A stretch of DNA of 64,000 nt. Origin: Bordetella sp. 02P26C-1 (GTDB lineage Bacteria; Pseudomonadota; Gammaproteobacteria; Burkholderiales; Burkholderiaceae_B). Positions within the stretch are counted from its first letter, which is position 1. Every line of letters starts with the position of its first letter. This document shows positions 11,711-21,858 of the stretch, piece after piece. The notes beneath the pieces are model-generated. The model had not been told where the DNA came from and did not search any database. It saw nothing but the letters and a program-made list of their open reading frames with translations. Location of the stretch: positions 222,231 through 286,230 of the forward strand of contig NZ_WSJB01000032.1 of the NCBI RefSeq assembly GCF_009763255.1. The letters are read 5' to 3'. Made by a program: the position numbers and the translations under genes.

Positions 11711-11914
11711 TTACAGAACTTGGATCTTCGTCGCTTGGGGGCCTTTGGGGCCGTTAGCCGTCACGAAGCTGACGCGCTGGTTCTCTTCCAGGGACTTGAA
11801 GCCGTTGGCTTGGATTTCCGAGAAGTGCGCGAACAGGTCCTTACCGCCAGCTTCGGGGGTGATGAAGCCGTAACCTTTCTCCGAGTTGAACCACTTAACA
11901 ACGCCGGTTTCCAT
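11711..11914 (-). CDS. Cold-shock protein (CspA family), copy 2
   Basis: 67-residue cold-shock domain protein with RNP1 KGYGFI and RNP2 DLFAHFSEI, starting at [10 protein letters not shown]. The upstream in-frame methionine at 11944 adds ten unrelated residues and was rejected. A gene-free stretch of about 270 bases upstream (to 12183) could contain the long 5' leader usual for cspA genes, but I cannot identify a cold-shock box with confidence. It is followed by its own terminator. Confidence 0.94.
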   Translation of the reverse strand: METGVVKWFNSEKGYGFITPEAGGKDLFAHFSEIQANGFKSLEENQRVSFVTANGPKGPQATKIQVL

Positions 11915-12182
11915 ACTGTATTTCCTAAATAATGTGGGCAACATGCCCGGGAGTCACGAATCAATCAAGAAGGGGACAGTAGAACAATAACGCCGGCCGG
12001 AGAGGCACTGCACTGATCGAAAATCACAACGCTTGAGATCGTGTGCCGTCACTATCGTCAGGTTGTCCCGACAAGTCAACATATTCCTCAAAAACGCGTA
12101 CCAATAATGCAACAAAGCGCAACTTGATTGTCGGGTTTTTGGGAACTTTTGGCGCGCATCACTGTCGTGTGCGCCCCAAAAA

Positions 12183-12500
12183 TCAGTCGATGGGAAGACC
12201 TAAGAGGTCGAGTGCAGCGTTATAGGCGTCCTCATCGGCGCAAAAAAACACTGCAACGTCTCCAGGATTCACATTCTCGAGGACTTGATCCACCTGTTCC
12301 TGCGCGGTTTCGATATCGTCGACCATGGTCGCGTGAATATCGGCACCGGCTTGGACTTTTTCGGCGGGAACGATCTCTGCGATGGCCTCGAGGTCTGACA
12401 CGCCAGCGATGACGTAGCTATCGATGCGTTCACCGTCCAGCGTGGTCGCGAGCGCGACGCCGCCAGCGATGTCTGAGATCTTGGTGCTGGTTATTTCCAC
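12183..12500 (-). CDS. Hypothetical acidic protein
   Basis: Unrecognised 105-residue acidic protein without signal peptide or membrane segment. It looks alpha/beta with a short motif GDVAVFFCADEDAYNAALDLLG at the end. The start is taken as GTG at 12500 because AAGGAGG lies 7 bases upstream, a very strong ribosome binding site; the ATG at 12521 is itself part of that Shine-Dalgarno region and is less likely. It stands alone, divergent from the following DUF2513 gene. The strong ribosome binding site and normal codon use suggest it is real; no function is proposed. Confidence 0.7.
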   Translation of the reverse strand: MEITSTKISDIAGGVALATTLDGERIDSYVIAGVSDLEAIAEIVPAEKVQAGADIHATMVDDIETAQEQVDQVLENVNPGDVAVFFCADEDAYNAALDLLGLPID

Positions 12501-12695
12501 GAGCGTGCCTCCTTCATGCATTGGTACGCGGGGGTCGGCACTATAACAGCCTTGCGATGGCAGTAATCGTAAAAAACACTATGAGCGGACCCGGATTTAC
12601 CCTAACCTGTACGTCTTGCGTCCGCCACGTCTTGAGCGTGTTGTATTTGCCCCTCGGATGGCCGGCCGCTCAATTAACCGATAGTAAGGATGGCT

Positions 12696-12965
12696 ATGCG
12701 ACGCGATTTTGATTTGGTGGTGACGATGTTAAGCGAGCTGCGCGACGCAGAGGCCGCGGCGCTATCACAAGACGAGCTCGTGAGTGCTGTGCGGGCGAGT
12801 ATTCCCGATGAGTTGACCGATGCGACGATCACGCATCATCTGAATATTTTGCTGGACGCGGGGCTCATCGCGCCGGCCGCGGTCAATGGCGAAGCGTCGG
12901 CTGGCTGGCGCTTGACCTGGAAAGGCCATGATGCGCTGGAACAGGAAGAAGAAGACGAAGAGTAG
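12696..12965 (+). CDS. DUF2513-like winged-helix protein
   Basis: 89-residue protein resembling the DUF2513 family by memory of its pattern: an N-terminal MRRDFDLVVTML segment, a central helix-turn-helix (ITHHLNILLDAGLI, about residues 45-58), and the closing strand/helix RLTWKGHDALEQ, followed by an acidic tail. The fold suggests DNA or RNA binding, but the family has no settled function. AAGG lies 6 bases before the ATG at 12696; the ATG at 12690 is an alternative. It has no operon partner on this strand. Confidence 0.7.
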   Translation: MRRDFDLVVTMLSELRDAEAAALSQDELVSAVRASIPDELTDATITHHLNILLDAGLIAPAAVNGEASAGWRLTWKGHDALEQEEEDEE

Positions 12966-12978
12966 CGGCTGAGACAGC

Positions 12979-13278
12979 CTAGCCGCGGTGCATCGTCCGA
13001 TGCCCGCGCACGCGGTGGGTCAGCAATGCTGCCGCCGTGCCGATCACCAGGGAAAACAAGAATGCCGCCACGGCGAGCAAAGTGGTGATGTCCGCGGCCG
13101 GCCCTCGCGTGGCGAGACAAGCGACAACAATGGTGGTCACGCAGGACTGTAGCGACACGCCGATCAGGCTGTTACGACGACGTCTGAAACACCCGGCCAC
13201 CGCGCCCCCGGCCAGCGCCGCAAGCACCACGATAGCCATTCCCCAAAAGACGGACTCATACGCTTGCACGGTATGCAC
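12979..13278 (-). CDS. Small hydrophobic membrane protein (hypothetical)
   Basis: 99 residues from a GTG start at 13278 (AGGA just upstream). Three hydrophobic stretches (about residues 12-30, 42-57 and 66-86) are separated by an Arg-rich loop CFRRRRNS, and the C-terminus is basic, so an inner-membrane protein with the positive loop in the cytoplasm is likely. I recognise no family. The pattern of hydrophobicity supports coding, but the gene is short and the start is weak. Confidence 0.45.
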   Translation of the reverse strand: MHTVQAYESVFWGMAIVVLAALAGGAVAGCFRRRRNSLIGVSLQSCVTTIVVACLATRGPAADITTLLAVAAFLFSLVIGTAAALLTHRVRGHRTMHRG

Positions 13279-13409
13279 TCATCCTATGAATAGGTGGCGG
13301 GCAGCATAGCATGCAGTCTGAATTGTCACACCGCAGGCCATGAGCCAACGTCGGGGCTGTCCTGATTGGTAGAATTCTCGCCCCTTTTTTCGACAAATTC
13401 CGACGCAGC

Positions 13410-13961
13410 ATGATTCGTCACGCCCGTAGTTCCCACGCCTTACCTCCACTTGCAGCTTTGATATTCAGTTCGCGCTGGCTGCAACTCCCGCTCTATCTCG
13501 GACTGATCGTCGCACAGGCGGTTTACGTTTTGCTGTTTCTGAAGGAGCTGTGGCACCTGGTGACACACGCGTCTTCGTTTGGCGAACTCGAAATCATGTT
13601 GATCGTCCTGGGACTGATCGATGTGGTGATGATTTCGAACCTGCTCGTGATGGTGATCGTGGGCGGCTACGAGACTTTTGTTTCGAGACTGCGCCTCGAA
13701 GGACATCCGGATAGCCCTGAGTGGCTGAGTCACGTGAACGCCAGTGTATTGAAGGTCAAACTGGCGATGGCCATCATCGGCATCTCATCGATTCACCTGC
13801 TGCGTACGTTTATTGAAGCAGGCAATATCGGCGCGCCCGACTCGCGCTTTACGGAGACTGGCATCATGTGGCAAACCATTATCCATGTCACCTTTATTCT
13901 GTCTGCGATCGGCATTGCCTATGTCGACAAGCTTCTGGCATCGGCGAGCAAAGACCACTGA
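13410..13961 (+). CDS. UPF0114 (YqhA-type) inner-membrane protein
   Basis: 183 residues with about four transmembrane helices (residues about 28-48, 65-85, 115-135 and 155-175). Family-typical features include the opening [14 protein letters not shown] and the segment [10 protein letters not shown]. The YqhA family is widespread but of uncertain function; a channel-like role has been proposed for related proteins. A hairpin pair follows, and the gene is convergent with the TAXI lipoprotein gene. Confidence 0.85.
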   Translation: MIRHARSSHALPPLAALIFSSRWLQLPLYLGLIVAQAVYVLLFLKELWHLVTHASSFGELEIMLIVLGLIDVVMISNLLVMVIVGGYETFVSRLRLEGHPDSPEWLSHVNASVLKVKLAMAIIGISSIHLLRTFIEAGNIGAPDSRFTETGIMWQTIIHVTFILSAIGIAYVDKLLASASKDH

Positions 13962-13975
13962 GCAATGTAGCCTGA

Positions 13976-14039
13976 CTGGCGGACGCCGGGCGTCCTGCCA
14001 GCCAAATAGCGCCTGACAGCAGGCGATGGCGGCGCTATT
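13976..14039. terminator. Two consecutive hairpins between convergent genes
   Basis: CTGGCGGACG pairs with CGTCCTGCCAG (13976-14001, one bulge). A second, perfect 9-bp stem AATAGCGCC/GGCGCTATT (14005-14013/14031-14039) overlaps the stop codon of the minus-strand gene. No long T tract is present. Their position between convergent genes suggests bidirectional termination. Confidence 0.5.
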
Positions 14040-15606
14040 GCGCCGTCTGTACTTCTGACGCCTTGGTTTCAGCGAAGAAGGCCTCCGCGCCAGAGTGCAG
14101 CGGGATGGTGATGCCAGTGAGCGCATGGCGCAGCGAGATCATGGCGCCGGCAGAGCTGCCCGCCGCGACGAAGTCGATGCCTGTATAGACGCCGGTCAAT
14201 ACCCGGCGTACCTCGGCGTTCGACATACTGGTGGTCGCAACCAGCAGTGCCGCCACGCCCACGGTGCGCACGGCAGTGTCCTGCCCCGGATAGGTGCCTG
14301 CGGGCAGCATGATTGGCACGATGCCGGGCGACTTGCGCGCCAACATCGCAACGGCCTCGGGCGACAGCGACAGAATGCGGATCGCGTTATCGGCGGCCAA
14401 ACGCTGCAATTGGCGTTCGGGAGCGCTGATCACGGTGACGAAGGCGTCGATTTCTCCTCGCGCGAGCGCTTGGCCGGCCTCTACCGGGCCCATGTCGGAG
14501 GCCTGGATGTCGGACTCTCGCAAGCCGTGGGCCTCTAGCACTGCCAATGCGGTGTTGCGCGTCCCAGAGGCGGGCAGACCGAGATCGACTTTCAAACCCC
14601 GCAAGGCCGACACCGACGTCGGGCCATCGGCGCGCACCACGAACTGCACGGCTTCTGGGAACAGGCTGCCTAATGCGCGCAGCGACGGTGCCGCGCCCTG
14701 TGCGGCAAAAGGACCTGTCCCTTGAAATGCCATCAGCGCGACGTCGCTTTGCACGATACCGACGGTGGCGAAATGACTGCGCAACAGTTGCGCGTTTTGC
14801 ACGCTGCCCTCGGTAGTGGTGGCGGCGACCCTGACGCCGACAGGCTTGCCGAGCGTTGCGATTTCTTTGGCCACCACGGCGTACTCGCCGCTGGGTTGCC
14901 CCCCGGCCACGACGAGTACGCGTTGCAGATTATCCAGCCGCAAGTCGATTTGGCGCATCGCCTCCTGCAGTTCTTCCGCGATGATGGCGCGCGAGGCGGC
15001 GGCCTGCGAAGGCGGCATGACGGAGAAACGCTCCATGATCGGTTCGACGAGTTCGCGCGCGGTTTCGCTGGCCTGATCTTGCACCGGTACGGCGTCGGGG
15101 GCCTCGGGAGGCACAAAGAGGACGGGTTTCCAGTCGCCGTCGTCTTCTTTGCTGAATGTCACCGAGCCGTGCACCAGCAAGGAATCGCCCGCGGCGTTGC
15201 CCGTGCTCTGAATGCCGCTGATGCCACGCTCAGTGGCACCCAGCAGACTGGCCAGCGCCGCCGGGTTCAGGGCATCCCAGTCCGAAAATCGGTAATCGCG
15301 CTCCAGCGTGAAACGCGCGTTGTAATAAACGATCATGCGCGCCGCGCCGTCACCACCGGCGGCCAGGGACGCGCTGCCCATGCGTTTGAGACTGGCGATT
15401 TCAAGTAGCGGGTCGTGAAAGGCCGAACGCAGGCGTTCGCTCACCACATCCCGCACGTCTGCCTCATCCGGACCGCGAGCGCAGCCGGTAAGAAACGTCA
15501 ACAAAAGCAGGCAAAGTGCGAGCCACTGGTAGCGGACAGTGCAAGACCAGAGCGAAGTGCCACGCGCGGCGGGTACGGGGCATGAAGAGACGGAGAGCCT
15601 GAGCAT
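14035..15606 (-). CDS. TAXI-type solute-binding lipoprotein with an extra N-terminal domain
   Basis: 523 residues. A hydrophobic signal ends in a lipobox LTGC (about residue 42), so it is probably a lipoprotein facing the periplasm. Residues about 45-165 form an extra domain I cannot name; residues about 215-500 are TAXI/NMT1_2-like, with RVAATTTEGSVQNAQLL, GIVQSDVAL and LRGLKVDLGLPASGTRN. TAXI proteins normally deliver substrate to TRAP DctQM membrane subunits, but none is present. Instead the gene starts 13 bases after gltS, so the two are probably co-transcribed. It may help glutamate or dicarboxylate capture, or act as a sensor; this is inference. Confidence 0.75.
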   Translation of the reverse strand: MLRLSVSSCPVPAARGTSLWSCTVRYQWLALCLLLLTFLTGCARGPDEADVRDVVSERLRSAFHDPLLEIASLKRMGSASLAAGGDGAARMIVYYNARFTLERDYRFSDWDALNPAALASLLGATERGISGIQSTGNAAGDSLLVHGSVTFSKEDDGDWKPVLFVPPEAPDAVPVQDQASETARELVEPIMERFSVMPPSQAAASRAIIAEELQEAMRQIDLRLDNLQRVLVVAGGQPSGEYAVVAKEIATLGKPVGVRVAATTTEGSVQNAQLLRSHFATVGIVQSDVALMAFQGTGPFAAQGAAPSLRALGSLFPEAVQFVVRADGPTSVSALRGLKVDLGLPASGTRNTALAVLEAHGLRESDIQASDMGPVEAGQALARGEIDAFVTVISAPERQLQRLAADNAIRILSLSPEAVAMLARKSPGIVPIMLPAGTYPGQDTAVRTVGVAALLVATTSMSNAEVRRVLTGVYTGIDFVAAGSSAGAMISLRHALTGITIPLHSGAEAFFAETKASEVQTAQ

Positions 15607-15619
15607 GGGAGCGACTTAT

Positions 15620-16855
15620 TTAATAGCCGAAGATCGGGAGAGTCAGAAAACCCTGTAAAAACAAGGCGTTTGTGATATCGATCAGGAATGCTCCCACGAT
15701 CGGAATAATCAAGAACGCCTGTGGCGAGGGCCCGTACTTGGCCGTGATCGCCTGCATGTTGGCGATAGCGGTCGGGGTCGCGCCCAGCGCCAGACCGCAA
15801 TGGCCTGCGGAAATCACCGCGGCGTCGTAGTTGCGTCCCATTACAGGGAACGTCAAGTAGGTGATGTAAATCGCCGCCAGCACGGTTTGTATAGCTAACA
15901 CCACCAGAATGGGCAATGCAAGCGACACCAGCTCCCACAGACGCAGCGCGAGCAACGCCATGGCCAGAAACAACGATAGGGACACGCCCCCTAATAGCGC
16001 CACGGTGTTGTCATCGACTTTATAGAGCCGGGCAAACGACAGACCGTTGCGCAATACGACGCCCGTAAACAGCGTCCACACAAAGCTCGGCAGCGTCACA
16101 TATTCGTTTTGCGCGACGTTGCTAAGCCATCGCCCGCAGAGGACACAGGCCACGATTAGCAACAGGCTATGCATGAACGAAATCGGCGTCAGGGTCTTGG
16201 CGCCCGAGGCGGTTTCGTCTGGCTGAACTTCGGCCGCCTCAGCAGCAGCCGCCGGTACGCCTGGCGCAACGGCAGTCTCCTTGGATAGTTTGTTGCGTTT
16301 AATCAGCCGCTGCGCGACTGGACCGCCCAGGACACCGCCCAGCACCAGTCCGAATGTCGCACAGGCCATCGCCAGCTCCATCGCACCTTGCAGGTTGTCG
16401 ACTTCGGCGAAACGACCCGCGTAGGCCGCGCCGGTGCCATGCCCGCCCAGCAAGGTGATGGAGCCTGACAGCAGCCCGACCAGCGGGTGCAAGTCCATCG
16501 CCCATGCGGCGGTGATGCCCGCGATGTTCTGCACAACAAGCATGCCGATCATCAACGCCCAGAAGACGATCAGGCTTCTGCCCCCCTTCAGTAGCGTACG
16601 CAGGTCGGCGCCCAGGCCAATCGTCGCAAAGAAGGCCAGCATCAAAGGGGTTTGTAACGAAAGGTCCATGGCGACTTGGACGTCCGCGCCAAACAGCAAA
16701 ACCGTAATCAATACGGCAGCGAGCAACCCGCCTACGACAGGCTCGGGAATGCTGTAGCGACGTAGGAAACCGATACGGTTCACGAGCGCCCGACCGATCA
16801 AGAGGACCACAATCGCAATGACCAGCGTGCTCATTGCATCGAATTCGAACAGCAT
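15620..16855 (-). CDS. gltS: Sodium/glutamate symporter GltS
   Basis: Inner-membrane Na+-coupled glutamate carrier (ESS family), 411 residues and about ten to twelve membrane segments. GltS signatures include the early motif RYSIPEPVVGGL, the pore loop GSITLLGGHGTGAAY (about residues 130-145) and the inverted-repeat equivalent HCGLALGATPTA in the second half. A central hydrophilic loop (about residues 205-235, Ala/Glu-rich) divides the repeats, as expected. The start is ATG 16855; the preceding in-frame TTG was not used. A TAXI-type lipoprotein gene follows directly. Confidence 0.93.
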   Translation of the reverse strand: MLFEFDAMSTLVIAIVVLLIGRALVNRIGFLRRYSIPEPVVGGLLAAVLITVLLFGADVQVAMDLSLQTPLMLAFFATIGLGADLRTLLKGGRSLIVFWALMIGMLVVQNIAGITAAWAMDLHPLVGLLSGSITLLGGHGTGAAYAGRFAEVDNLQGAMELAMACATFGLVLGGVLGGPVAQRLIKRNKLSKETAVAPGVPAAAAEAAEVQPDETASGAKTLTPISFMHSLLLIVACVLCGRWLSNVAQNEYVTLPSFVWTLFTGVVLRNGLSFARLYKVDDNTVALLGGVSLSLFLAMALLALRLWELVSLALPILVVLAIQTVLAAIYITYLTFPVMGRNYDAAVISAGHCGLALGATPTAIANMQAITAKYGPSPQAFLIIPIVGAFLIDITNALFLQGFLTLPIFGY

Positions 16856-17213
16856 CAAAGTGTTATCCCTACGTCAATTCAATCTGGATTGGAGATGCAT
16901 GCGCTCGCCTGTTAACCGTGTACCACCGCAGGGCGGCCCGCAGCGAGCGAGGCATTTTATAACCAGTGACATGTGACGACGGATGATTCCGTAGGGAAAT
17001 CCGACCAACTCCGAGAGTGTCGGCGCCAAGCACGAGAAAAAGCGTTTTTGTCCGCCAAGATGGCCCTAACTGCAGGCTTTGTTGCGGTATGTGCCAATGG
17101 GTCGACTGTCATCAAAATATCACGCTACCGTCACGCGACGGCAACACGCCCTGCCTAGACTGCCGGGACGCTTGGGAAACAAGCACCCGTCGAAATCTAA
17201 GTGAGGCCGTTAC
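16856..17213. other. Divergent intergenic region gltS / ABC operon
   Basis: 358 bases without a gene. The right half holds the Pho-box-like repeats at 17106-17138 and a weak -10 (TAGACT at 17156-17161). The left half presumably carries the gltS promoter, but I see no clear boxes there. Confidence 0.6.
17106..17138 (+). promoter_or_regulatory. Pho-box-like triple 11-bp direct repeat
   Basis: Three consecutive 11-mers read CTGTCATCAAA, ATATCACGCTA and CCGTCACGCGA. The first differs from the PhoB half-site CTGTCATAAAA at one base; the others keep the TCAC core in register. A weak -10 (TAGACT) begins 17 bases after the last repeat, and the ABC operon starts 75 bases after the array. Binding by PhoB is inferred, supported by the phosphoester-hydrolase content of the operon. 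Confidence 0.5.
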
Positions 17214-18875
17214 ATGAACATCAGCCGCCGTCAGTGGCTCGCATTCACCGCTGGGGTAATCACCACTGCCGTTTCTACGCCGGGATGGGCGCAGCACCGG
17301 GATCAGCCATCCGGAGGAAAACGGATTCTACGCATCGCGGTCTCTGGAATCAGTAATAACGGCACCTTGTCCACCCTGCGGGAACAGAGCAACGTCGGCA
17401 AACGGGTGCTCCCCTCGCTACTGGAACCTCTGATCGCGATGGACGTGCTGGGAGACCTGAGTTTGCAGCCGGGCCTCGCACAGTCATGGCGCCGCATTGA
17501 CGACAAAACCATTGAAATCAGTCTTCGCCGCGGAGTGCGATTTCATAATGGCGATGAGATGACGGCTGAAGATGTGGCTTTCAGCTTTGGACCGGACGTC
17601 ATGTTCGGCGACACCCCACCGCACCGTGGCGAGGGCGCCAAGACGATTCGCACGGATAACGCCGCAGCGCATCGGGCGTCGGGCACACGCTGTCCCGCCG
17701 AAGTTGCCGCGGTGGGCCGCCGGCTGTGGCCCTCGCTGGAAGCCGTCGAGGTGCTCGATCCGTATACGGTGCGATTCGTGAACGCGGTGCCGGACCTGAC
17801 GTTGGAAGGTCGTTTGGCGCGCATGGGCTGCGACATTATCAGCAAACGGCAATATCAAGAGGCGGGCGACTGGCAGGCGTGGGCCTCGGCACCCGTAGGC
17901 ACCGGGCCGTTCAAGGTGAAGACGTACAAAAAGGATCAGCATCTGATTCTGGAGAAACACGCCGACTATTGGGGTGGAGCGCCGGAGGTGGACGAAGTGC
18001 ACTTTTATGAAGTGCCCGAAGTCGCCTCGAGAATCAATGGGATGCTGGCGGGCGAATACGATTTCGCTACCGATATTCCGACCGATCAGATCAAGACGAT
18101 CGAGTCCGCGTCCAAGCTTGAGGCTGTGGGCGGGCCCATTATTAATCATCAGATCACTTGCTTCGATAAGCATCACCCGGTCCTGGCCGATCCGCGCGTG
18201 CGACGGGCCATGGCGCACGCAATCGATCGTCAGCTGATCGTGGAAATGATGTGGGGCGGGCGCACAGTCGTTCCCCAAGGGCTGCAGTTCGAGTTCTACG
18301 GCGAAATGTTCGATCGGAACCACCACACGCCGGAATACAACCCCGAATTGGCACAGCGACTGCTAAAAGAAGCCGGCTACCAGGGCGAGGTGATCCCTTA
18401 CCGTGTGCTGAATAACTACTACACCGGTCAAGTGCAAAAGGCGCAGATCATGGTGGAGATGTGGCGGTCGGTAGGCCTGAATGTACAGATGCAGATGGTC
18501 GAGAACTGGTCGCAAATCTATGATGCGTCCAGCCCCCGGGGTATTCGTGACTGGTCGAACTCGGCCGGCTATAACGATCCAGTCAGTTCGCTCGTCAATC
18601 AACATGGCCCCAACGGCCAGCAGCAGCAAAAGGGCGAATGGAACAACGAAGAGTTCAATCGCCTTTCAGGGTTGCTCGAGACTTCTACCGACCCGGCGGA
18701 ACGCCAACGGGTGTATGCGCGCATGCTGCGTATCGCGGAGTATGAGGACCCTGCCTACCTGGTCGTGCATCAGACGGCTGCCTTTTACGCCAAACGCAAA
18801 GACATTCACTGGAAATGGTCGCCGACCTTTTATATGGATTTCCGGCGCGGCAATACCGCTGAGGTGTCCGTATGA
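17214..18875 (+). CDS. Peptide/nickel-type ABC substrate-binding protein (SBP family 5)
   Basis: 553-residue periplasmic binding protein of the DppA/OppA fold class (SBP_bac_5). The N-terminus MNISRRQWLAFTAG carries twin arginines in a Tat-like context, followed by a hydrophobic core and an AQ cleavage area near residue 27, so Tat export is likely. Family motifs are visible: ISLRRGVRFHNGDEMTAEDV (about 100-120), PVGTGPFKV and RVRRAMAHAIDRQ. It is the first gene of an operon that ends in a phosphonate monoester hydrolase and a HAD phosphatase, so its ligand may be a phosphoester or phosphonate ester rather than a peptide. The next gene overlaps by 4 bases. Confidence 0.9.
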   Translation: MNISRRQWLAFTAGVITTAVSTPGWAQHRDQPSGGKRILRIAVSGISNNGTLSTLREQSNVGKRVLPSLLEPLIAMDVLGDLSLQPGLAQSWRRIDDKTIEISLRRGVRFHNGDEMTAEDVAFSFGPDVMFGDTPPHRGEGAKTIRTDNAAAHRASGTRCPAEVAAVGRRLWPSLEAVEVLDPYTVRFVNAVPDLTLEGRLARMGCDIISKRQYQEAGDWQAWASAPVGTGPFKVKTYKKDQHLILEKHADYWGGAPEVDEVHFYEVPEVASRINGMLAGEYDFATDIPTDQIKTIESASKLEAVGGPIINHQITCFDKHHPVLADPRVRRAMAHAIDRQLIVEMMWGGRTVVPQGLQFEFYGEMFDRNHHTPEYNPELAQRLLKEAGYQGEVIPYRVLNNYYTGQVQKAQIMVEMWRSVGLNVQMQMVENWSQIYDASSPRGIRDWSNSAGYNDPVSSLVNQHGPNGQQQQKGEWNNEEFNRLSGLLETSTDPAERQRVYARMLRIAEYEDPAYLVVHQTAAFYAKRKDIHWKWSPTFYMDFRRGNTAEVSV

Positions 18876-19938
18876 ATACGGCAGTATTGACCCGATTTAT
18901 CGATACGCGAGACTGGACGCGAACCGACAGGCGTCTCATCGGTTCAGCCACCATCGCGCAACCGGCGGCGGCACGCGAGCGCCAAGCGCTATTGAGTATC
19001 CGCGACTTGCACGTCTCGTTCGACACTGGATCGCACCTGGTGCCGGTGCTGCATGGCGTGGATCTGGAGATCCGCCGAGGCGAAACGCTGGGAGTAGTGG
19101 GCGAGTCGGGCTGCGGCAAGAGCGTGACATGGATGGCGGTGATGCGCTTGCTGGGCGAGCGTGCACGAATCCGTGGCCGTATTCAGTTGGGGGCTGACGA
19201 TATCGCCACGTTTAGCGAACGTCAGATGACACAGGTGAGGGGCAAGCGCATCGCAATGATTTTCCAGGACCCCTCCTCTTCGTTGAACCCGGTTCATACC
19301 GTCGGCCGTCAACTCATGGAGGCGGTCCGTCTGCATCGAGGCCTGCGCGGCGAGGCGGCACGGGTGGAGGCGCTAAGACTGCTGGATCGGGTGCAACTGC
19401 CCAGCGCGGCGCAACGGATGCGGGCGTGGCCGCATGAGCTGTCCGGTGGGATGAACCAGCGCGTGATGATCGCCATGGCGTTGGCGGGCGAGCCTGATCT
19501 GCTGGTGGCCGACGAGCCGACGACGGCATTGGATGTCACGATCCAGGCACAGATCCTGGACCTGCTGCGGGAGCTGCAACGAGACACAGGCATGGGCTTG
19601 GCGCTGATCTCGCACGATCTCGGCGTGATCGCGCAGGTGTGTGACCGCGTGATGGTCATGTACGCCGGCCGGGTTGTCGAAACCGCAACGGCCGATGCGC
19701 TGTTTGCTCATCCCCTGCACCCCTATACGCGTGGTTTGCTGGCCGCGCTACCCGAGCTCGATGGACCGGTCCGGCGGCTGCAGGCCATCCCTGGGACGGT
19801 GCCCTCCCCCATGGCCATGCCGGCGGGATGTGCATTTGCGCCGCGTTGCGGTCAGCGCGAGAACGATTGCGAAGTCCGTCGGCCCGGGTTAAGAGTCAAC
19901 GCCCTTGACCACTCGGTCGCTTGTTGGAGGCTGACCAA

Positions 19939-19942
<4 letters not shown>
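18872..19942 (+). CDS. ABC transporter ATPase, DppD/OppD type
   Basis: 356-residue ATP-binding subunit. Walker A is GESGCGKS (about residue 75), the signature ELSGGMNQR, Walker B LLVADEPTTALD, and the H-loop ISHDLG. The C-terminal oligopeptide/dipeptide extension (HPYTRGLLAALPELDG and a Cys-containing CAFAPRC) is typical of DppD-class proteins and usually carries an iron-sulfur or structural Cys cluster. An N-terminal extension of about 35 residues precedes the ABC core. The ATGA overlap with the binding-protein gene shows translational coupling. Confidence 0.93.
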
Positions 19943-20907
<965 letters not shown>

Positions 20908-20922
20908 GAGAAGGACAATCCG

Positions 20923-21858
20923 ATGCTGAATTATCTGGGAGAGCGCAGCCTGCGTCTGGTGATCACGCTGTGGCTGGTGTTGAGCTTTTCGTTCGTCATT
21001 TTGAGACTGTCTGGCGACCCTGCGCTAATCATTCTTTCACCCGATGCCCCACCCGAAGCCGTGGAGGCTTTTCGTAAAGCCTGGGGGCTGGACGCACCGC
21101 TATGGCAGCAGTACGTTGGGTACTTCCTGAATGCGCTGCAAGGGAATTTCGGTGTGTCGATGAAGGACGAAATCCCCGCGATGCAGTTGGCGCTCGAACG
21201 TGTTCCGGCAACGCTGGCGATCACGGTGCCTGCGCTTATTCTGCAATTGCTGATCGGCGTTCCAGCAGGGGTGTACGCGGCGCTGCACCACAATTCGCGG
21301 CTGGATCGATGGTTGATGGGTGCATCGATTGCCGGGCACACCTGTCCAAGTTTCGTGTTGGCGCTGCTACTGGTGCTGGTGTTTTCGGTATCGCTCGGGT
21401 GGTTGCCTACCGGCGGATATGGCACTTGGCGGCATGCGCTGTTGCCGGTCGCCACCCTCGCCTTCGGTGGCGCCGCAGTGCTGGCGCGTTTTACGCGATC
21501 GGCCATGGTGGAGGTGTTGGCGCAACCCTATATTCGGGCGGCCTTGGCCAAGGGACTGAGCTGGCGGCAAGTGGTGTTCCAACATGCGCTACCCAATGCC
21601 GCGATCCCCACAGTCACGCTGGTGGGCATGATGGTGGGCGGCTTGGTCGCGGGCGCCGTTGTGGTGGAAAGCGTATTTTCTTGGCCGGGTGAAGGGCGTC
21701 TGCTGGTGAGCGCGGTGACGAGTCGCGATTTGTCGGTGGTGCAGGCGGTGTTGTTCATCGTCGCGGCTAGCATGGTCATCGCCAATCTGATGGTGGATGC
21801 GGTGTATGTGATTCTGGATCCGCGTCTGCGCACGCGCCACCATGGTGCGAACGAATGA
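20923..21858 (+). CDS. ABC transporter permease, DppB type
   Basis: 311-residue inner-membrane permease with six predicted helices. The N-terminus (a first helix followed by a periplasmic loop) and the EAA-like loop RAALAKGLSWRQVVFQHALPNA (about residues 205-226) mark the DppB/OppB family. It forms the transmembrane channel together with the following DppC-type permease. An AGAAGGA site precedes the ATG. Confidence 0.93.
   Translation: MLNYLGERSLRLVITLWLVLSFSFVILRLSGDPALIILSPDAPPEAVEAFRKAWGLDAPLWQQYVGYFLNALQGNFGVSMKDEIPAMQLALERVPATLAITVPALILQLLIGVPAGVYAALHHNSRLDRWLMGASIAGHTCPSFVLALLLVLVFSVSLGWLPTGGYGTWRHALLPVATLAFGGAAVLARFTRSAMVEVLAQPYIRAALAKGLSWRQVVFQHALPNAAIPTVTLVGMMVGGLVAGAVVVESVFSWPGEGRLLVSAVTSRDLSVVQAVLFIVAASMVIANLMVDAVYVILDPRLRTRHHGANE

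Noticed and set aside
11237..11914. Recent tandem duplication of the cold-shock genes
   Set aside because: The two proteins differ at many positions and their flanking sequences are unrelated, so they are old paralogues.
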